Source: Siminovitchia sp047228825 | GTDB lineage: Bacteria; Bacillota; Bacilli; Bacillales; Bacillaceae_C | Direction of reading: 5' to 3' | Assembly: GCF_047228825.1 (NCBI RefSeq) | Contig: NZ_JBFEGN010000006.1 | Location: 1 to 64,000, forward strand | Length of the DNA stretch: 64,000 nucleotides | Part shown: piece by piece, positions 25,794 to 34,870 of the stretch | How the letters are laid out: each line of letters opens with the position of its first letter | Position numbering within the stretch: the first letter of the stretch is position 1 | Made by a program: the position numbers and the translations under genes | The notes under the pieces: model-generated | What the model was told of the DNA's origin: nothing | What the model saw: only the letters and a program-made list of their open reading frames with translations | Database searches by the model: none

Positions 25794-26636
25794 TTATTTA
25801 CTCATTTCTTCTTGAAAAAGCGCCTGAAGCCTGCGGGTTACAGATCCCGGCTTTCCGTCGCCAACCTGGATTCCATCCACTTTAACGACCGGCATAATCT
25901 CGGATGTTGTGCTCGTGATGAATATCTCATCTGCCTGGAGCAACTCTTCCACACGGTATTCTTCTTCTGCAAACAAAATGTTGTTTTCGGCACACAGCTT
26001 CAGTACGACCTGCCTCGTAATGCCGTTTAAAATCAAATTGGTTGCAGGATGAGTGATCACTTTTTCATCCTTTACAATATAAACGTTTGATGAGGATCCT
26101 TCCGTGACCGTTCCGGACCGGTGCAAAATAGCCTCATAGCATCCTTGATCGGCCGCTTCCTGCTTTGCCAGCACGTTCGGCAGCAGATTCAAGCTTTTGA
26201 TATCGCAGCGGAGCCATCTGATATCATCTGCGGTAATCGCAGCAACACCATTCTCAAGCGCTTTTTCCGGCCGCGGCACTTCCGTTGAATAGGCGGTGAA
26301 AACCCCTTTTGTTCTGCTTGGATCCGGGAAGATGTGGCTTCTGGAAGCTGTTCCCCTCGTTACTTGCATATATACAGACCCAAGCTTTACACCGTTTTCC
26401 CTTATCAATTCACGGGTAAGAGAAAGGACTTCCTCCCTGGAAAAAGGAATTTCCAATTTTATTTTCCCCGCACTTGCAAAAAGCCGTTCAACATGTTCTT
26501 CCCCTGTGAAAAGCTTGCCGTCATAAACGCGGATGACTTCGTAAACGCCATCTCCAAACTGATATCCCCGATCTTCCAGATCGACCACCGCTTCGGATCT
26601 TTCCAAAATTTCGCCGTTAAAAATAACTTTTTCCAT
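25794..26636 (-). CDS. dat: D-amino-acid transaminase
   Basis: This 280-residue fold-type IV PLP enzyme makes D-glutamate and D-alanine from the corresponding keto acids for peptidoglycan. The Schiff-base lysine is in CDIKSLNLLPNV (about 145), and phosphate-binding residues are in GTVTEGSSSNVYI and LNGITRQVV. The N-terminal EDRGYQFGDGVYEVIRVY is typical. GGAGA precedes the ATG. It is directly followed upstream by pepV, an arrangement shared with other bacilli that links D-amino acid and dipeptide metabolism. Confidence 0.93.
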   Translation of the reverse strand: MEKVIFNGEILERSEAVVDLEDRGYQFGDGVYEVIRVYDGKLFTGEEHVERLFASAGKIKLEIPFSREEVLSLTRELIRENGVKLGSVYMQVTRGTASRSHIFPDPSRTKGVFTAYSTEVPRPEKALENGVAAITADDIRWLRCDIKSLNLLPNVLAKQEAADQGCYEAILHRSGTVTEGSSSNVYIVKDEKVITHPATNLILNGITRQVVLKLCAENNILFAEEEYRVEELLQADEIFITSTTSEIMPVVKVDGIQVGDGKPGSVTRRLQALFQEEMSK

Positions 26637-26662
26637 TTGTTATCATTCTCCTCTTCTCATCG

Positions 26663-28081
26663 TTATGAACGTGCCAATTCATAAAATGCCTGGGCATAAA
26701 TCGCTGTCGCCTTGATGAGGTCATCGATTACCATGTATTCATCCTTTTGGTGGGCAACGTCATCCCGTCCCGGAAACAGTGCACCAAATGCCACTCCGGC
26801 CGTTAATGACCGGGCATACGTCCCGCCGCTGATCGATAACAGCTCCGCTTTTTCGTTTGTCTGCTCCTCATACACTTTCATCAGTTTTTGAATCAACACA
26901 TGATCCTTCGGAACGTAATGGGGGTGTAAATTTCTCAGTTTAATCAAATCAAAATTGGCCCCTGAAGCAACATTTGCCAATTCCTTTATGCCTTTATCAA
27001 AAGGGAAAGTGGCAGGATACCGCATATTCAGCCCGAAACGTCCGCCATCTTCTTCATTATACGTCATGATTCCGACGTTGATCGTCAGTTCACCTGTAAC
27101 CTCATCCTTATGCCGGACACCCAATGCTCTTCCTCGTGAATCACCGAAAAAGAAACGGACGGCCGCTTTTACAAACTCCATTCCTTTACGGTCAAGTTTT
27201 AATGTGGACAAAAAGCTTGCCAAAAGCAGCCCGGCATTTTTTCCATTATCCGGTTCCATCCCGTGGGCTGAAATTCCTTCCAGCTCCATTACCAAATATC
27301 CGCTATCTATATAATAAGACCCTGATACATTTTCCGCCTTTTTAAAATGATTAAAATGCTGAAGGAGTTCCGTGTGGTCACATTGAATATCAAGCACAGC
27401 CCGCGCATGGTCCGGTACCATGTTATAACGGCGGCCCGCCGAAAATGAGATTAACGTGTTTTGGGCGCCATATTCCTTTTCGGAATGTTTGTTTTGCACC
27501 AAATCGAAATCACAAATGCCTTTTTCGGCATTAATAATCGGAAAATCGGCATCCGGGGCAAATCCCATATCCGGCATTTCTTCATGCTGGAAATAATGGT
27601 GTACACAGCGCCAATCACTTTCCTCATCTGTTCCAATGATCATCCGAATGCGCTTTTCAATAGGCAGTCCAAGCTCCTTTACAATCTTCATGCCATAATA
27701 GGCGGCCATCGTCGGCCCTTTATCATCAATGGCACCACGGGCAAAAATTTTGCCGTCTTTCACTTCGCCCCCATACGGGTCTTTCGTCCAGCCATCTCCT
27801 TCTGGGACGACATCCACATGGCATAATGCAGCAACAAGCCCGGTACCTGAGCCCATCTCCAAATGTCCGGCTACATTTCCGACGTTTTTGGCGGTAAAAC
27901 CATCGTTCTCCCCAAGCTGAAGCATATAATCCAATGCTTTTCTTACTTCTTTTCCAAACGGGGCATCTTCTGTTTTTTCCTTTTCATTCAAGACACTCTT
28001 AATTTGCAGGAGTCCCTGTAAATCTCTTATCATCCCGGCTTTTCTTTTTTCCGCTTCAGCCATCCAATCGATATTTGCCAT
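26663..28081 (-). CDS. pepV: Dipeptidase PepV (M20)
   Basis: This 472-residue M20 zinc peptidase cleaves dipeptides and some tripeptides with a free N-terminus. Metal and catalytic residues are in ALCHVDVVPEGDGW, GAIDDKGPTMAAY and GTDEESDW; the lid domain contains the conserved SAHGMEPDNGKNAG. The start at 28081 (MANIDW) is eight bases after AAGGAG. The ATG six bases earlier would be too close to that site, and a longer open frame upstream lacks signals. Confidence 0.92.
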   Translation of the reverse strand: MANIDWMAEAEKRKAGMIRDLQGLLQIKSVLNEKEKTEDAPFGKEVRKALDYMLQLGENDGFTAKNVGNVAGHLEMGSGTGLVAALCHVDVVPEGDGWTKDPYGGEVKDGKIFARGAIDDKGPTMAAYYGMKIVKELGLPIEKRIRMIIGTDEESDWRCVHHYFQHEEMPDMGFAPDADFPIINAEKGICDFDLVQNKHSEKEYGAQNTLISFSAGRRYNMVPDHARAVLDIQCDHTELLQHFNHFKKAENVSGSYYIDSGYLVMELEGISAHGMEPDNGKNAGLLLASFLSTLKLDRKGMEFVKAAVRFFFGDSRGRALGVRHKDEVTGELTINVGIMTYNEEDGGRFGLNMRYPATFPFDKGIKELANVASGANFDLIKLRNLHPHYVPKDHVLIQKLMKVYEEQTNEKAELLSISGGTYARSLTAGVAFGALFPGRDDVAHQKDEYMVIDDLIKATAIYAQAFYELARS

Positions 28082-28128
28082 AGACATAGCTCCTTTGAAG
28101 TACTTGCTGCCTACTATTGTACAACTTT

Positions 28129-29316
28129 TCAGCCCTGCAAAAAAAGGGTTAAAACTTGTTGAATGTATGGCATGACAAAGAGGTAAACAAGGCACATCCC
28201 TGTATAAGGCACTGCGAGGACTGCAGTCACTGCCTTTTTGCCTTTAAAATACCCTTCTTTCCCCGAATATTGCTTTGTAAAAGGATGGCTGCCGACTACT
28301 TTATGCCACACGGACCCGCTCCACACAATGACAGCAAAAAAACCGCAAACAGCGATCCCCAGCTTCATCCAAAGCGGCGGAATCATGACCAATGCAGCCG
28401 CTGTTACCCCGAGAATTCTTATATAACCCAAAAAATGTTCTATATTTCTTGTCGCAGCTTTAATAAACAATTCCAAGTAACCGGCTGTTTCGGTCCGTTT
28501 TTGAAATATTCGGTTTGATTTGGCATACAGGCGCGGACTTTTTCGAAGCGGTCTTGGCTTCGGCAATTTTTCCATGTCCATGGACAGCCCCAACAGGAAC
28601 TCGGTCTGCTTTCGTTTTTCCCGTTCATCAATAGCAAGATCCTGTTCAAAAGTATGTATGCTCGTAAAGCGGGGATAATTCAACACGATCGAGCAAACCG
28701 TATTAAGCAGGGAGATCAGTATAATGAATATAACATGTCCATGCTCAAATGCCTGAAAACTGACATACCATATGACTCCGGCCCCGAGCCAGAGCGGAAT
28801 ATTCCTCAATAAACTGCGCCAGCCGCGCAAATGAACGTCCAAACGGCCCGTTGCAGCCATGATGAGCCATTTCAATGTCATCCACAAGCTAAAAAAGGAC
28901 AAGAGCTGGAGACCGTTAAGATCGTAGTATTGATACCAGAACGGAGCAATCAGCAATGCAAGGAGGCATGTCTTCGGAATTTCAAATATGTATGAAAGCA
29001 GTATGCCGCCTTTTTTTAAGCCGATAAAAAGATGTTCTTTTTTCAATAAAAAAATACTGTCCGCTGCCCTGACATACGTTTTGAAATAACCGCCCCATAA
29101 CAGAAAAAAGGAAGCCAAAAACACGAAAGAAAAAGGAATGTAATGAATCCAGCCGGGCACTTCCACCCACCATGATCGGTAAATAAAAAAGCCAATGACA
29201 ATGCCTGGAATAACGAGATAAACGATTACAGTCCAATCCATCACCGACCGCATCGATTTTATTTTATACTCCCCATTTTCCAACAACCTGTTCCAGAGCA
29301 GGCGCCTGCTATTCAT
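28129..29316 (-). CDS. EcsB/YthQ-like ABC exporter permease
   Basis: This 395-residue protein has about eight or nine hydrophobic segments in the EcsB family (YthQ in B. subtilis). EcsB-type permeases act with an EcsA-type ATPase in export processes that affect protein secretion, competence and regulated proteolysis; the transported substrate is unknown. The start at 29316 (MNSRRLLW) lies nine bases after GGAGG and overlaps the ATPase gene by eight bases. Confidence 0.82.
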   Translation of the reverse strand: MNSRRLLWNRLLENGEYKIKSMRSVMDWTVIVYLVIPGIVIGFFIYRSWWVEVPGWIHYIPFSFVFLASFFLLWGGYFKTYVRAADSIFLLKKEHLFIGLKKGGILLSYIFEIPKTCLLALLIAPFWYQYYDLNGLQLLSFFSLWMTLKWLIMAATGRLDVHLRGWRSLLRNIPLWLGAGVIWYVSFQAFEHGHVIFIILISLLNTVCSIVLNYPRFTSIHTFEQDLAIDEREKRKQTEFLLGLSMDMEKLPKPRPLRKSPRLYAKSNRIFQKRTETAGYLELFIKAATRNIEHFLGYIRILGVTAAALVMIPPLWMKLGIAVCGFFAVIVWSGSVWHKVVGSHPFTKQYSGKEGYFKGKKAVTAVLAVPYTGMCLVYLFVMPYIQQVLTLFLQG

Positions 29317-30013
29317 CGTCTCCATCCTCCAATGAAATGCACGAATACAGGCTGCCATCTTCGGAGCCGCATTGATGCAGCACCTCATCGAGTGTTCCAG
29401 ACGACTTGATCGTTCCTTTTTCCACAATAAGGAAAGAGTCGCAAATACGCTGTGCCGTATCCAAAATATGTGTACACATTAATATTCCGGTTCCACGTGC
29501 CCTCTCTTGATCAAGCATGTCGAGCAACAGCCTTGTGGAACTCGGGTCAAGCCCCATAAAAGGCTCATCAATGATGAGCAAATCAGGTTTTGTAAACATG
29601 GCAAGGGCAATCATCCCTTTTTGCTGCATTCCCTTTGAAAATGTTCCCGGGAACTCATGAATTTTGTCAGTCAAACGAAAGGCTTTTAAAAGCTCCTTGG
29701 CATATGCAAGATTCTCTTCCCTCAGCTGCTCTACAGCACATACAAACTCAAAATGCTCCCAAAGAGTCAATTCATCGTAATAAATCGGTCTTTCCGGAAT
29801 ATAAGAATAAGAAGTGCCTTCCTTCTTTTCAATTTCCCCTTCCACAAACGGCAATTCGCCAAGCACCGCCTTGATTGTCGTGCTCTTGCCGGCTCCGTTT
29901 GCACCGATCATTCCGGCCAGTTCCCCTTTATTGATGGAAAAATGGATATTGGAAATGATGGATTCATTCGGTTTGTATCCGGCCTGGCTTATGTTTGCTT
30001 TTAAAAGCGGCAA
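29309..30013 (-). CDS. EcsA/YthP-like ABC ATPase
   Basis: This 234-residue ATPase has Walker A GANGAGKST, a variant signature FSKGMQQKG and Walker B LLIIDEP. The FSKGMQQK signature is typical of the EcsA/YthP group. TTG 30013 (PLLKANISQAGY) fits the binding site AGAGGTGAGG; a GTG nine bases upstream is possible. It is paired with the YthQ-like permease and coupled by overlap. Confidence 0.85.
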   Translation of the reverse strand: MPLLKANISQAGYKPNESIISNIHFSINKGELAGMIGANGAGKSTTIKAVLGELPFVEGEIEKKEGTSYSYIPERPIYYDELTLWEHFEFVCAVEQLREENLAYAKELLKAFRLTDKIHEFPGTFSKGMQQKGMIALAMFTKPDLLIIDEPFMGLDPSSTRLLLDMLDQERARGTGILMCTHILDTAQRICDSFLIVEKGTIKSSGTLDEVLHQCGSEDGSLYSCISLEDGDDE

Positions 30014-30308
30014 ATTCCTCACCTCTTCTTAAGTTCGCTTATATTAAAATACGATTTCCCGCAAAAATAGTTTCATTGCAAAGATTAAATGTGACAAATT
30101 ACGACCTTTTTCTGCCAATTCATATAAATCCCTTTTAAACCAGGCAAAATTGCGGTAAAATGGAACTATCTGATATTTTAGTTTTAATCAAAAGATGTTA
30201 ATCAAAGAGAAAAGGAGTTGTCCGCAAGGAATTACGACGAAGACTGCACTTCTCATATGCAGATGTCCGCACCTTCTGCCAAGGAATTCAAGATGAGGGA
30301 GTGGTTTT

Positions 30309-30530
30309 TTGAAACCTTCTACGAACAGAATGCTCACCAGGATCAAGGATGTATATTTGTACATTAAAGAAAACGGAACCGTGACGACACGGGAACTGGC
30401 TGATGCATTCGGCAGTACACCTCGCACCATTCAAAGAGATTTGAATGTGTTAGAATACAATGACCTAATCAGCAGCCCGCGCCGCGGGAAGTGGACAACA
30501 ACAGAGAAAAAAGTCAAATTAACATCTTAG
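30309..30530 (+). CDS. ytzE: DeoR-type HTH protein YtzE
   Basis: This 73-residue winged-helix protein consists solely of a DeoR-like DNA-binding domain: DVYLYIKENGTVTTRELADAF, then TPRTIQRDLNVLEYNDLI. It lacks the sugar-binding effector domain, so it may act as a small constitutive or partner-dependent regulator. Target genes are unknown. It starts at TTG 30309 behind GAGGGAGTGG. It is divergent from the ythPQ genes. Confidence 0.85.
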   Translation: MKPSTNRMLTRIKDVYLYIKENGTVTTRELADAFGSTPRTIQRDLNVLEYNDLISSPRRGKWTTTEKKVKLTS

Positions 30531-30534
30531 ATTA

Positions 30535-30640
30535 AGAAAAGCGCAAGTGCCTTTCACATTGACGTACAGACTTTAGGCTGTCTTATCAGGGAGATGGTCC
30601 CTAGGCGCTGGAGCTCGACAAAATTTCGGACCGAAATTTC
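30535..30640 (-). repeat. Dispersed extragenic repeat, copy 2
   Basis: Read on the minus strand it begins with GAGCTCCAGCGCCTAGGGAC, carries a GTACG core and ends GGCACTTGCGCTTTTCTT. These blocks align with the copy at 22017-22147. Confidence 0.6.
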
Positions 30641-30824
30641 AAAGAAAGGTTTTACTTTCTTTTTAAAACAAAAAGCCGCCTTCTTTTTAAAAGGGAGGCG
30701 TATTTTTTTTATGTATATCTTACCTTTTTTTATTTCTTCCGGCTCCTGCAGCCCGAACCAGCCAATAGAAAACCGCTGCCCGTCTTTCTTGCAGTAAGAA
30801 GCGAGAGGTTGGCCGGATAGATTT

Positions 30825-30920
30825 GGATCGTATGTCGGGGTTCCCCGATCGTATTTGGGCAATACTCGATCGTATTTCGAAGTTCCCCGATCGTATTTGT
30901 GTAAAACCGGATTGTATATT
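30825..30920. repeat. 21-bp tandem repeat encoding KYDRG-type heptads on the minus strand
   Basis: Four to five units of the type GATCGTATTTCGAAGTTCCC follow each other with a 20-22 bp period. On the minus strand one frame reads KYDRGTS, KYDRVLP, KYDRGTP, TYDPNLS. The surrounding frame has no ribosome binding site and overlaps other repeats. Confidence 0.75.
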
Positions 30921-31102
30921 CTTAAAAATACCACAGTCCAATGACCATGGCAGACCCCCAAATTATGCTTTCTTTACTAACAGGGAAATCACCCATTCTG
31001 CCTAACAAGAAAAATATCATGGAAATAGGCCATCGTCTATACTTTTCTGGCATATGAACATAGGCTGATGGTGCAGGATACAAATGATGAGGAGTGTATA
31101 CC

Positions 31103-31486
31103 ATGTTTATAGATTATCGACAGCAAATGCCCGGAATGCAGCAAATGCCGATGGGCATGCAAGGATTTCCACCCATGGGTATGCCGATGGGCCAGCCCAT
31201 GGAGATGCAGCAGCCCATGGAAATGCAGCAGCCCATGGAAATGCAGCAGCCGACAGGATTCCAGCCGCAGTTTGCGGAACAACAGAGTGCCCCGCAATTT
31301 TTTCCGGGCGGCGGGCAAGGCGGGGGCGGATTCGAAAGAAGGCTGGAGCGCATTGAAAGGCAAATTGAACGGATCAACAGGCAAGTTAACCGTCTTGACA
31401 ACCGTGTCTTAAGAATCGAAAGGCAGCTCGGGTTCGGAAGACCCGAAGACCTTGAAGCGCATGACTATTCCGGAGGATATTACTAA
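31103..31486 (+). CDS. Met/Pro/Gln-rich protein with C-terminal coiled coil
   Basis: This 127-residue protein has an N-terminal half extremely rich in Met, Gln and Pro, including three identical PMEMQQ hexapeptides. A glycine patch (PGGGQGGGGF) follows, then a charged coiled coil (RRLERIERQIERINRQVNRL) and a Tyr/Gly tail. The composition is that of spore coat or other surface-assembly proteins, but no family is recognised. ATG 31103 has GAGGAG eight bases upstream. It is monocistronic. Confidence 0.65.
   Translation: MFIDYRQQMPGMQQMPMGMQGFPPMGMPMGQPMEMQQPMEMQQPMEMQQPTGFQPQFAEQQSAPQFFPGGGQGGGGFERRLERIERQIERINRQVNRLDNRVLRIERQLGFGRPEDLEAHDYSGGYY
31193..31246 (+). repeat. 18-bp tandem repeat in the Met/Pro-rich gene
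   Basis: Three consecutive 18-bp units (CAGCCCATGGAAATGCAG, one with a G variant) encode QPMEMQ. The frame is preserved under unit gain or loss. Confidence 0.9.
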
Positions 31487-31591
31487 AAGAGGCAACCGCA
31501 AGGATCCCTCTTGCCTTTATCACTTTATTCCGCATATACCGGCAGAAAAGATTCCCGCCCCATGAGATTAGGCGAGATATCCGATAGATTC

Positions 31592-31634
31592 AACTCCAAT
31601 CAGCGGGGGATGAAAGCCCCCGCTGATTGGAGTT
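31592..31634. repeat. Perfect 18-bp hairpin at the murJ 3' end
   Basis: AACTCCAATCAGC-GGGGG and its exact complement are separated by a 7-base loop. The right arm touches the murJ stop codon. The T content after the stem on the minus strand is low, so it may be a terminator variant or a mobile palindrome. It shares the CAATCAG(C/T)GGGGGAT core with the hairpin at 23284. Confidence 0.8.
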
Positions 31635-33259
31635 TATGATGAAATGTGAAGGCGCTGCTTCAGCCTTTGCAGCCGTGCGCCAAACAATCTGTCCGCCAGG
31701 CCGGATTTCAGACCCAAATAACCGTAGATGGCAGCACCAAGACCCGCACACAGCACGATGATCAAAATGGATTGAATGATCGATTCCGGGGAAAGAACAA
31801 GCAGCAATAAACGGTATAGCCCGTAGACGGGAACGGCCATTACGATATTGAATATAACGATTAAAAGCGACCTTCGGTAAACAAGTCTAATGGGATAAGC
31901 TGCAAATTTTTTGATGACAAACAAATTGATAACGATTGCTACACCATATCCCAGAGCTGTAGCGTATACGGCACCTTCTGTTGAATAAGCCTGGATGAAC
32001 GGCATATTAAACGAAAGTTTTACAAGCAGCCCGGTGAGCAAACTGAGTATCGTAAACCGCTGTTCATCAATCCCCTGCAAAATGGCTGCCGTTACAGAGT
32101 ATAACGCAAATAAAATAGCTACCGGAGCATATGTGCGGAGCACTTGCGCCCCGTATTGATCATACCCGAAAAACATTGTGTACATCGGGTCTGCCAAAAG
32201 GGCAAGCCCGATCGCAGCAGGAATTGTTATAAAAAGAAGGACCTGAAACGTTTGATCCAGCTGGCGGAACATTTGCTTTCGATTATCGTTCACAAATGAT
32301 TCGGTTATTAGCGGAACAAGAGTCAATGCAAATGCCGTAGCCAGGGAAACGGGAATAATGACAAGCTTGTGGGTGGTCATATTCAAGATGCCGAGTGAAT
32401 CCATTGCCTCTGCAGCCCGGCCCGCTTCCGCCATTGCCCTGTTAAATGTCAGTTGATCGATAAACTGAAAAAGCGGATTCGCAATTCCAACCATAACGAA
32501 CGGAAAAGCATAAACGACAATTTCCTTATACATTTCCGGAAGCGATACTGCCAATGTTCCCCGATCATGCCGAAGCAGTTGGTCCAAACCGGGTTTTCTT
32601 TTTTTCCAATACCAAAACAGAACAATGAGGCTTGCAATCCCGCCAATAAAGGCAGCGAAAGTGGCTACACTAATGGCGGTGACAATATCTTTTTTGAGCA
32701 CATACAGGACAAAAAAGGTACCGGCCAACAGAAAAATAATGCGCGCCAGCTGCTCTACAACCGTTGAAACAGCAGACGGACCCATGGATTGATGCCCTTG
32801 GAAGAAACCCCTGATTAAACTCATCACCGGGATAATCAAGAGCGCAAAACTGACAGCCCTTATCACCGTGGCCACATCGGCCGTTGTGTAGTTATGTTTT
32901 GTTTCCGCACCTTTTAAAACCAGTTCTGCCAGCTGCGGGGCAAGTCCATACATGGCCAAAAAGGATATTATACCTGTAGCCAGCATGACGAAAATGCCCG
33001 AGCGAAACAGCTTTCGGCCCACTGCATACTCTTCAAGCGCATTGTACTTTGCGATATATTTGGAAACAGCCAACGGCACGCCTGCCGTTGCAATACTGAT
33101 GAAAATGGTATAAGGAACATAGCCAAACTGATACAAAGCGGAAGGCTCATTGCCGCCGATGATCCTATAGAAAGGAATTACATAAAGCAGTCCAAGCACT
33201 TTCGATAATATGGTCCCGAGCGTTAATATAAATGTACCCCGAATTAATTTAGAAGACAT
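31634..33259 (-). CDS. murJ: Lipid II flippase MurJ (YtgP)
   Basis: This 541-residue polytopic protein of the MVF/MOP exporter superfamily has about 14 membrane helices. It begins SSKLIRGTFILTLGTILSKVLGLLYVIPF and has the length of B. subtilis YtgP. YtgP/MurJ flips undecaprenyl-linked peptidoglycan precursor across the membrane and is redundant with Amj in B. subtilis. The conserved position between ytzE and ytfP supports orthology. A GGAGAGTACGAG site precedes the ATG. Confidence 0.9.
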   Translation of the reverse strand: MSSKLIRGTFILTLGTILSKVLGLLYVIPFYRIIGGNEPSALYQFGYVPYTIFISIATAGVPLAVSKYIAKYNALEEYAVGRKLFRSGIFVMLATGIISFLAMYGLAPQLAELVLKGAETKHNYTTADVATVIRAVSFALLIIPVMSLIRGFFQGHQSMGPSAVSTVVEQLARIIFLLAGTFFVLYVLKKDIVTAISVATFAAFIGGIASLIVLFWYWKKRKPGLDQLLRHDRGTLAVSLPEMYKEIVVYAFPFVMVGIANPLFQFIDQLTFNRAMAEAGRAAEAMDSLGILNMTTHKLVIIPVSLATAFALTLVPLITESFVNDNRKQMFRQLDQTFQVLLFITIPAAIGLALLADPMYTMFFGYDQYGAQVLRTYAPVAILFALYSVTAAILQGIDEQRFTILSLLTGLLVKLSFNMPFIQAYSTEGAVYATALGYGVAIVINLFVIKKFAAYPIRLVYRRSLLIVIFNIVMAVPVYGLYRLLLLVLSPESIIQSILIIVLCAGLGAAIYGYLGLKSGLADRLFGARLQRLKQRLHISS

Positions 33260-33434
33260 GCAATCTCGTACTCTCCATTGATTTATTTAAAAGGCAGCCT
33301 GATTTCTGTTTGTCTAGATTAGACGCAGCCAGGCGATTGAAATTATTTTTAACCGGCATCTACCGAGTTGGTCTGTTTCTACCACAGATGGGCCACCCGC
33401 CACACGGATGCCAACTTTCATTGTCTCCATGTCT

Positions 33435-33458
33435 TGATAAAAAATCATTATCATTCTC
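33435..33458. promoter_or_regulatory. Fur-box-like sequence upstream of ytfP
   Basis: TGATAAAAAATCATTATCAT contains one good Fur half-site (AATCATTATC) and a degenerate left half. It lies 120 bases before ytfP in a spacer of about 320 bases that otherwise shows no gene. AT-rich chance similarity is a real possibility. Confidence 0.3.
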
Positions 33459-33580
33459 TACTGTTATAGTGTACAGTGATCGACGGCATTTGACAATGAA
33501 CAGTATAGTGACATTTGCTTTTGCCATATTCGGCAGTTTACAATATAATAACCGAAAAATCGACAAGGTGTTGAAACAAA

Positions 33581-34837
33581 ATGAATGCTGACGTGATTGT
33601 TATAGGCGGCGGCCCGTCTGGTCTGATGGCTGCCATCGCCGCTGCAGAACGAAAAGCGAAGGTTCTGTTGTTGGACAAAGGAAGCAAGCTTGGACGAAAG
33701 CTGGCTATTTCGGGCGGCGGCCGCTGCAATGTAACGAACAGGCTCCCGATCGATGAAATCATCCGCCATATACCCGGAAACGGCCGATTTCTGTACGGAG
33801 CTTTTTCCATCTTTAACAATGAGGATATTATCCGTTTCTTTGAAAATCTCGGTATTCGGTTAAAAGAAGAAGATCATGGCCGGATGTTTCCGGTTACCGA
33901 TAAAGCCCAGTCAGTCGTTGATGCCTTATTATCCTATTTGAAAGATTTGGGTGTCTCGATTCGAACGAACACCCCTGTTAAAGATATTTTATACGGCAAG
34001 AATACAGTGGAAGGGGTGTTGCTGGAAAATGGCGAAGCATTATCCTGCCGGTCTGTTGTGGTAGCGGTCGGCGGAAAATCCGTTCCCCACACCGGCTCTA
34101 CCGGGGACGGTTTCCCGTGGGCAGAAAAAGCGGGGCATACCATTGCCGAACTTTTTCCTACAGAAGTTCCCGTTACTTCAGATGAAGCTTTTATCAGAGA
34201 CAAAACGCTGCAGGGCTTGTCACTCAGAGATGTGGGAGTCAGCGTCCTCAATCCGAAAGGAAAGCCGATCATCACACACCGAATGGACATGATCTTTACC
34301 CACTTCGGCATTTCCGGACCCGCCGTCCTCCGCTGCAGCCAATTTGTTGTAAAGGCAAAGAAAAAGTGGCATGCAGAAGAAGTGACGATGCGGATTGACG
34401 CTTTGCCCGAGAAACACCAGGAGGAATTATTTCAGGAAATTAAAAACATGTTGAAGGATGAACCGAAAAAAACGGTAAAAAACACGCTAAAAGGATTGCT
34501 TCCGGAACGTTACCTGCTTTTTTTGCTGGAAAAAAGCGGAATTGAACCGTCAATGCAAGGGGCAACCATATCAGCAGATAAAATCAGGGCATTTGCTGCT
34601 CATTGCAAGCATTTCGAGTTTACCGTAAATGGCACGCTCCCCTTGGAAAAAGCATTCGTTACGGGCGGAGGCGTCTCTGTCAAGGAAATTGATCCGAAAT
34701 CGATGGAATCAAAGTTGATGAAAGGATTGTTTTTTTGCGGAGAAGTATTGGATATATACGGATATACCGGCGGCTACAATATTACGGCAGCGTTTGTCAC
34801 AGGACGGCTCGCCGGGGAAAATGCGGCCAAACAATAA
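33581..34837 (+). CDS. ytfP: YtfP family FAD-dependent oxidoreductase (HI0933-like)
   Basis: This 418-residue flavoprotein has an N-terminal dinucleotide-binding motif, DVIVIGGGPSGLMAAIAAAER. A GRKLAISGGGRCNVTN segment, diagnostic of the HI0933/YtfP family, follows. The C-terminal FAD contact GEVLDIYGYTGGYN is present. The substrate is unknown. ATG 33581 has AAGGTG 11 bases upstream. It is divergent from murJ. Confidence 0.88.
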   Translation: MNADVIVIGGGPSGLMAAIAAAERKAKVLLLDKGSKLGRKLAISGGGRCNVTNRLPIDEIIRHIPGNGRFLYGAFSIFNNEDIIRFFENLGIRLKEEDHGRMFPVTDKAQSVVDALLSYLKDLGVSIRTNTPVKDILYGKNTVEGVLLENGEALSCRSVVVAVGGKSVPHTGSTGDGFPWAEKAGHTIAELFPTEVPVTSDEAFIRDKTLQGLSLRDVGVSVLNPKGKPIITHRMDMIFTHFGISGPAVLRCSQFVVKAKKKWHAEEVTMRIDALPEKHQEELFQEIKNMLKDEPKKTVKNTLKGLLPERYLLFLLEKSGIEPSMQGATISADKIRAFAAHCKHFEFTVNGTLPLEKAFVTGGGVSVKEIDPKSMESKLMKGLFFCGEVLDIYGYTGGYNITAAFVTGRLAGENAAKQ

Positions 34838-34870
34838 AAGAGGAATACCCTGCGGTGTGGATTTCCTCCC

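Larger units (their letters stand above)
30531..31102. other. Repeat-rich spacer upstream of the Met/Pro-rich gene
   Basis: Contents in order: an extragenic repeat (30535-30640); a terminator-like hairpin (CGCCT/AGGCG with T run) at about 30672-30712; a 21-bp tandem repeat patch (30825-30920); and the promoter side of the gene at 31103. A 135-codon minus-strand frame (30554-30961) covers the repeats but is not considered a gene. Confidence 0.5.

Noticed and set aside
30554..30961. 135-codon minus-strand frame containing KYDRG repeats
   Set aside because: It overlaps an extragenic repeat and a terminator-like hairpin, has no ribosome binding site and its composition follows the DNA repeats.
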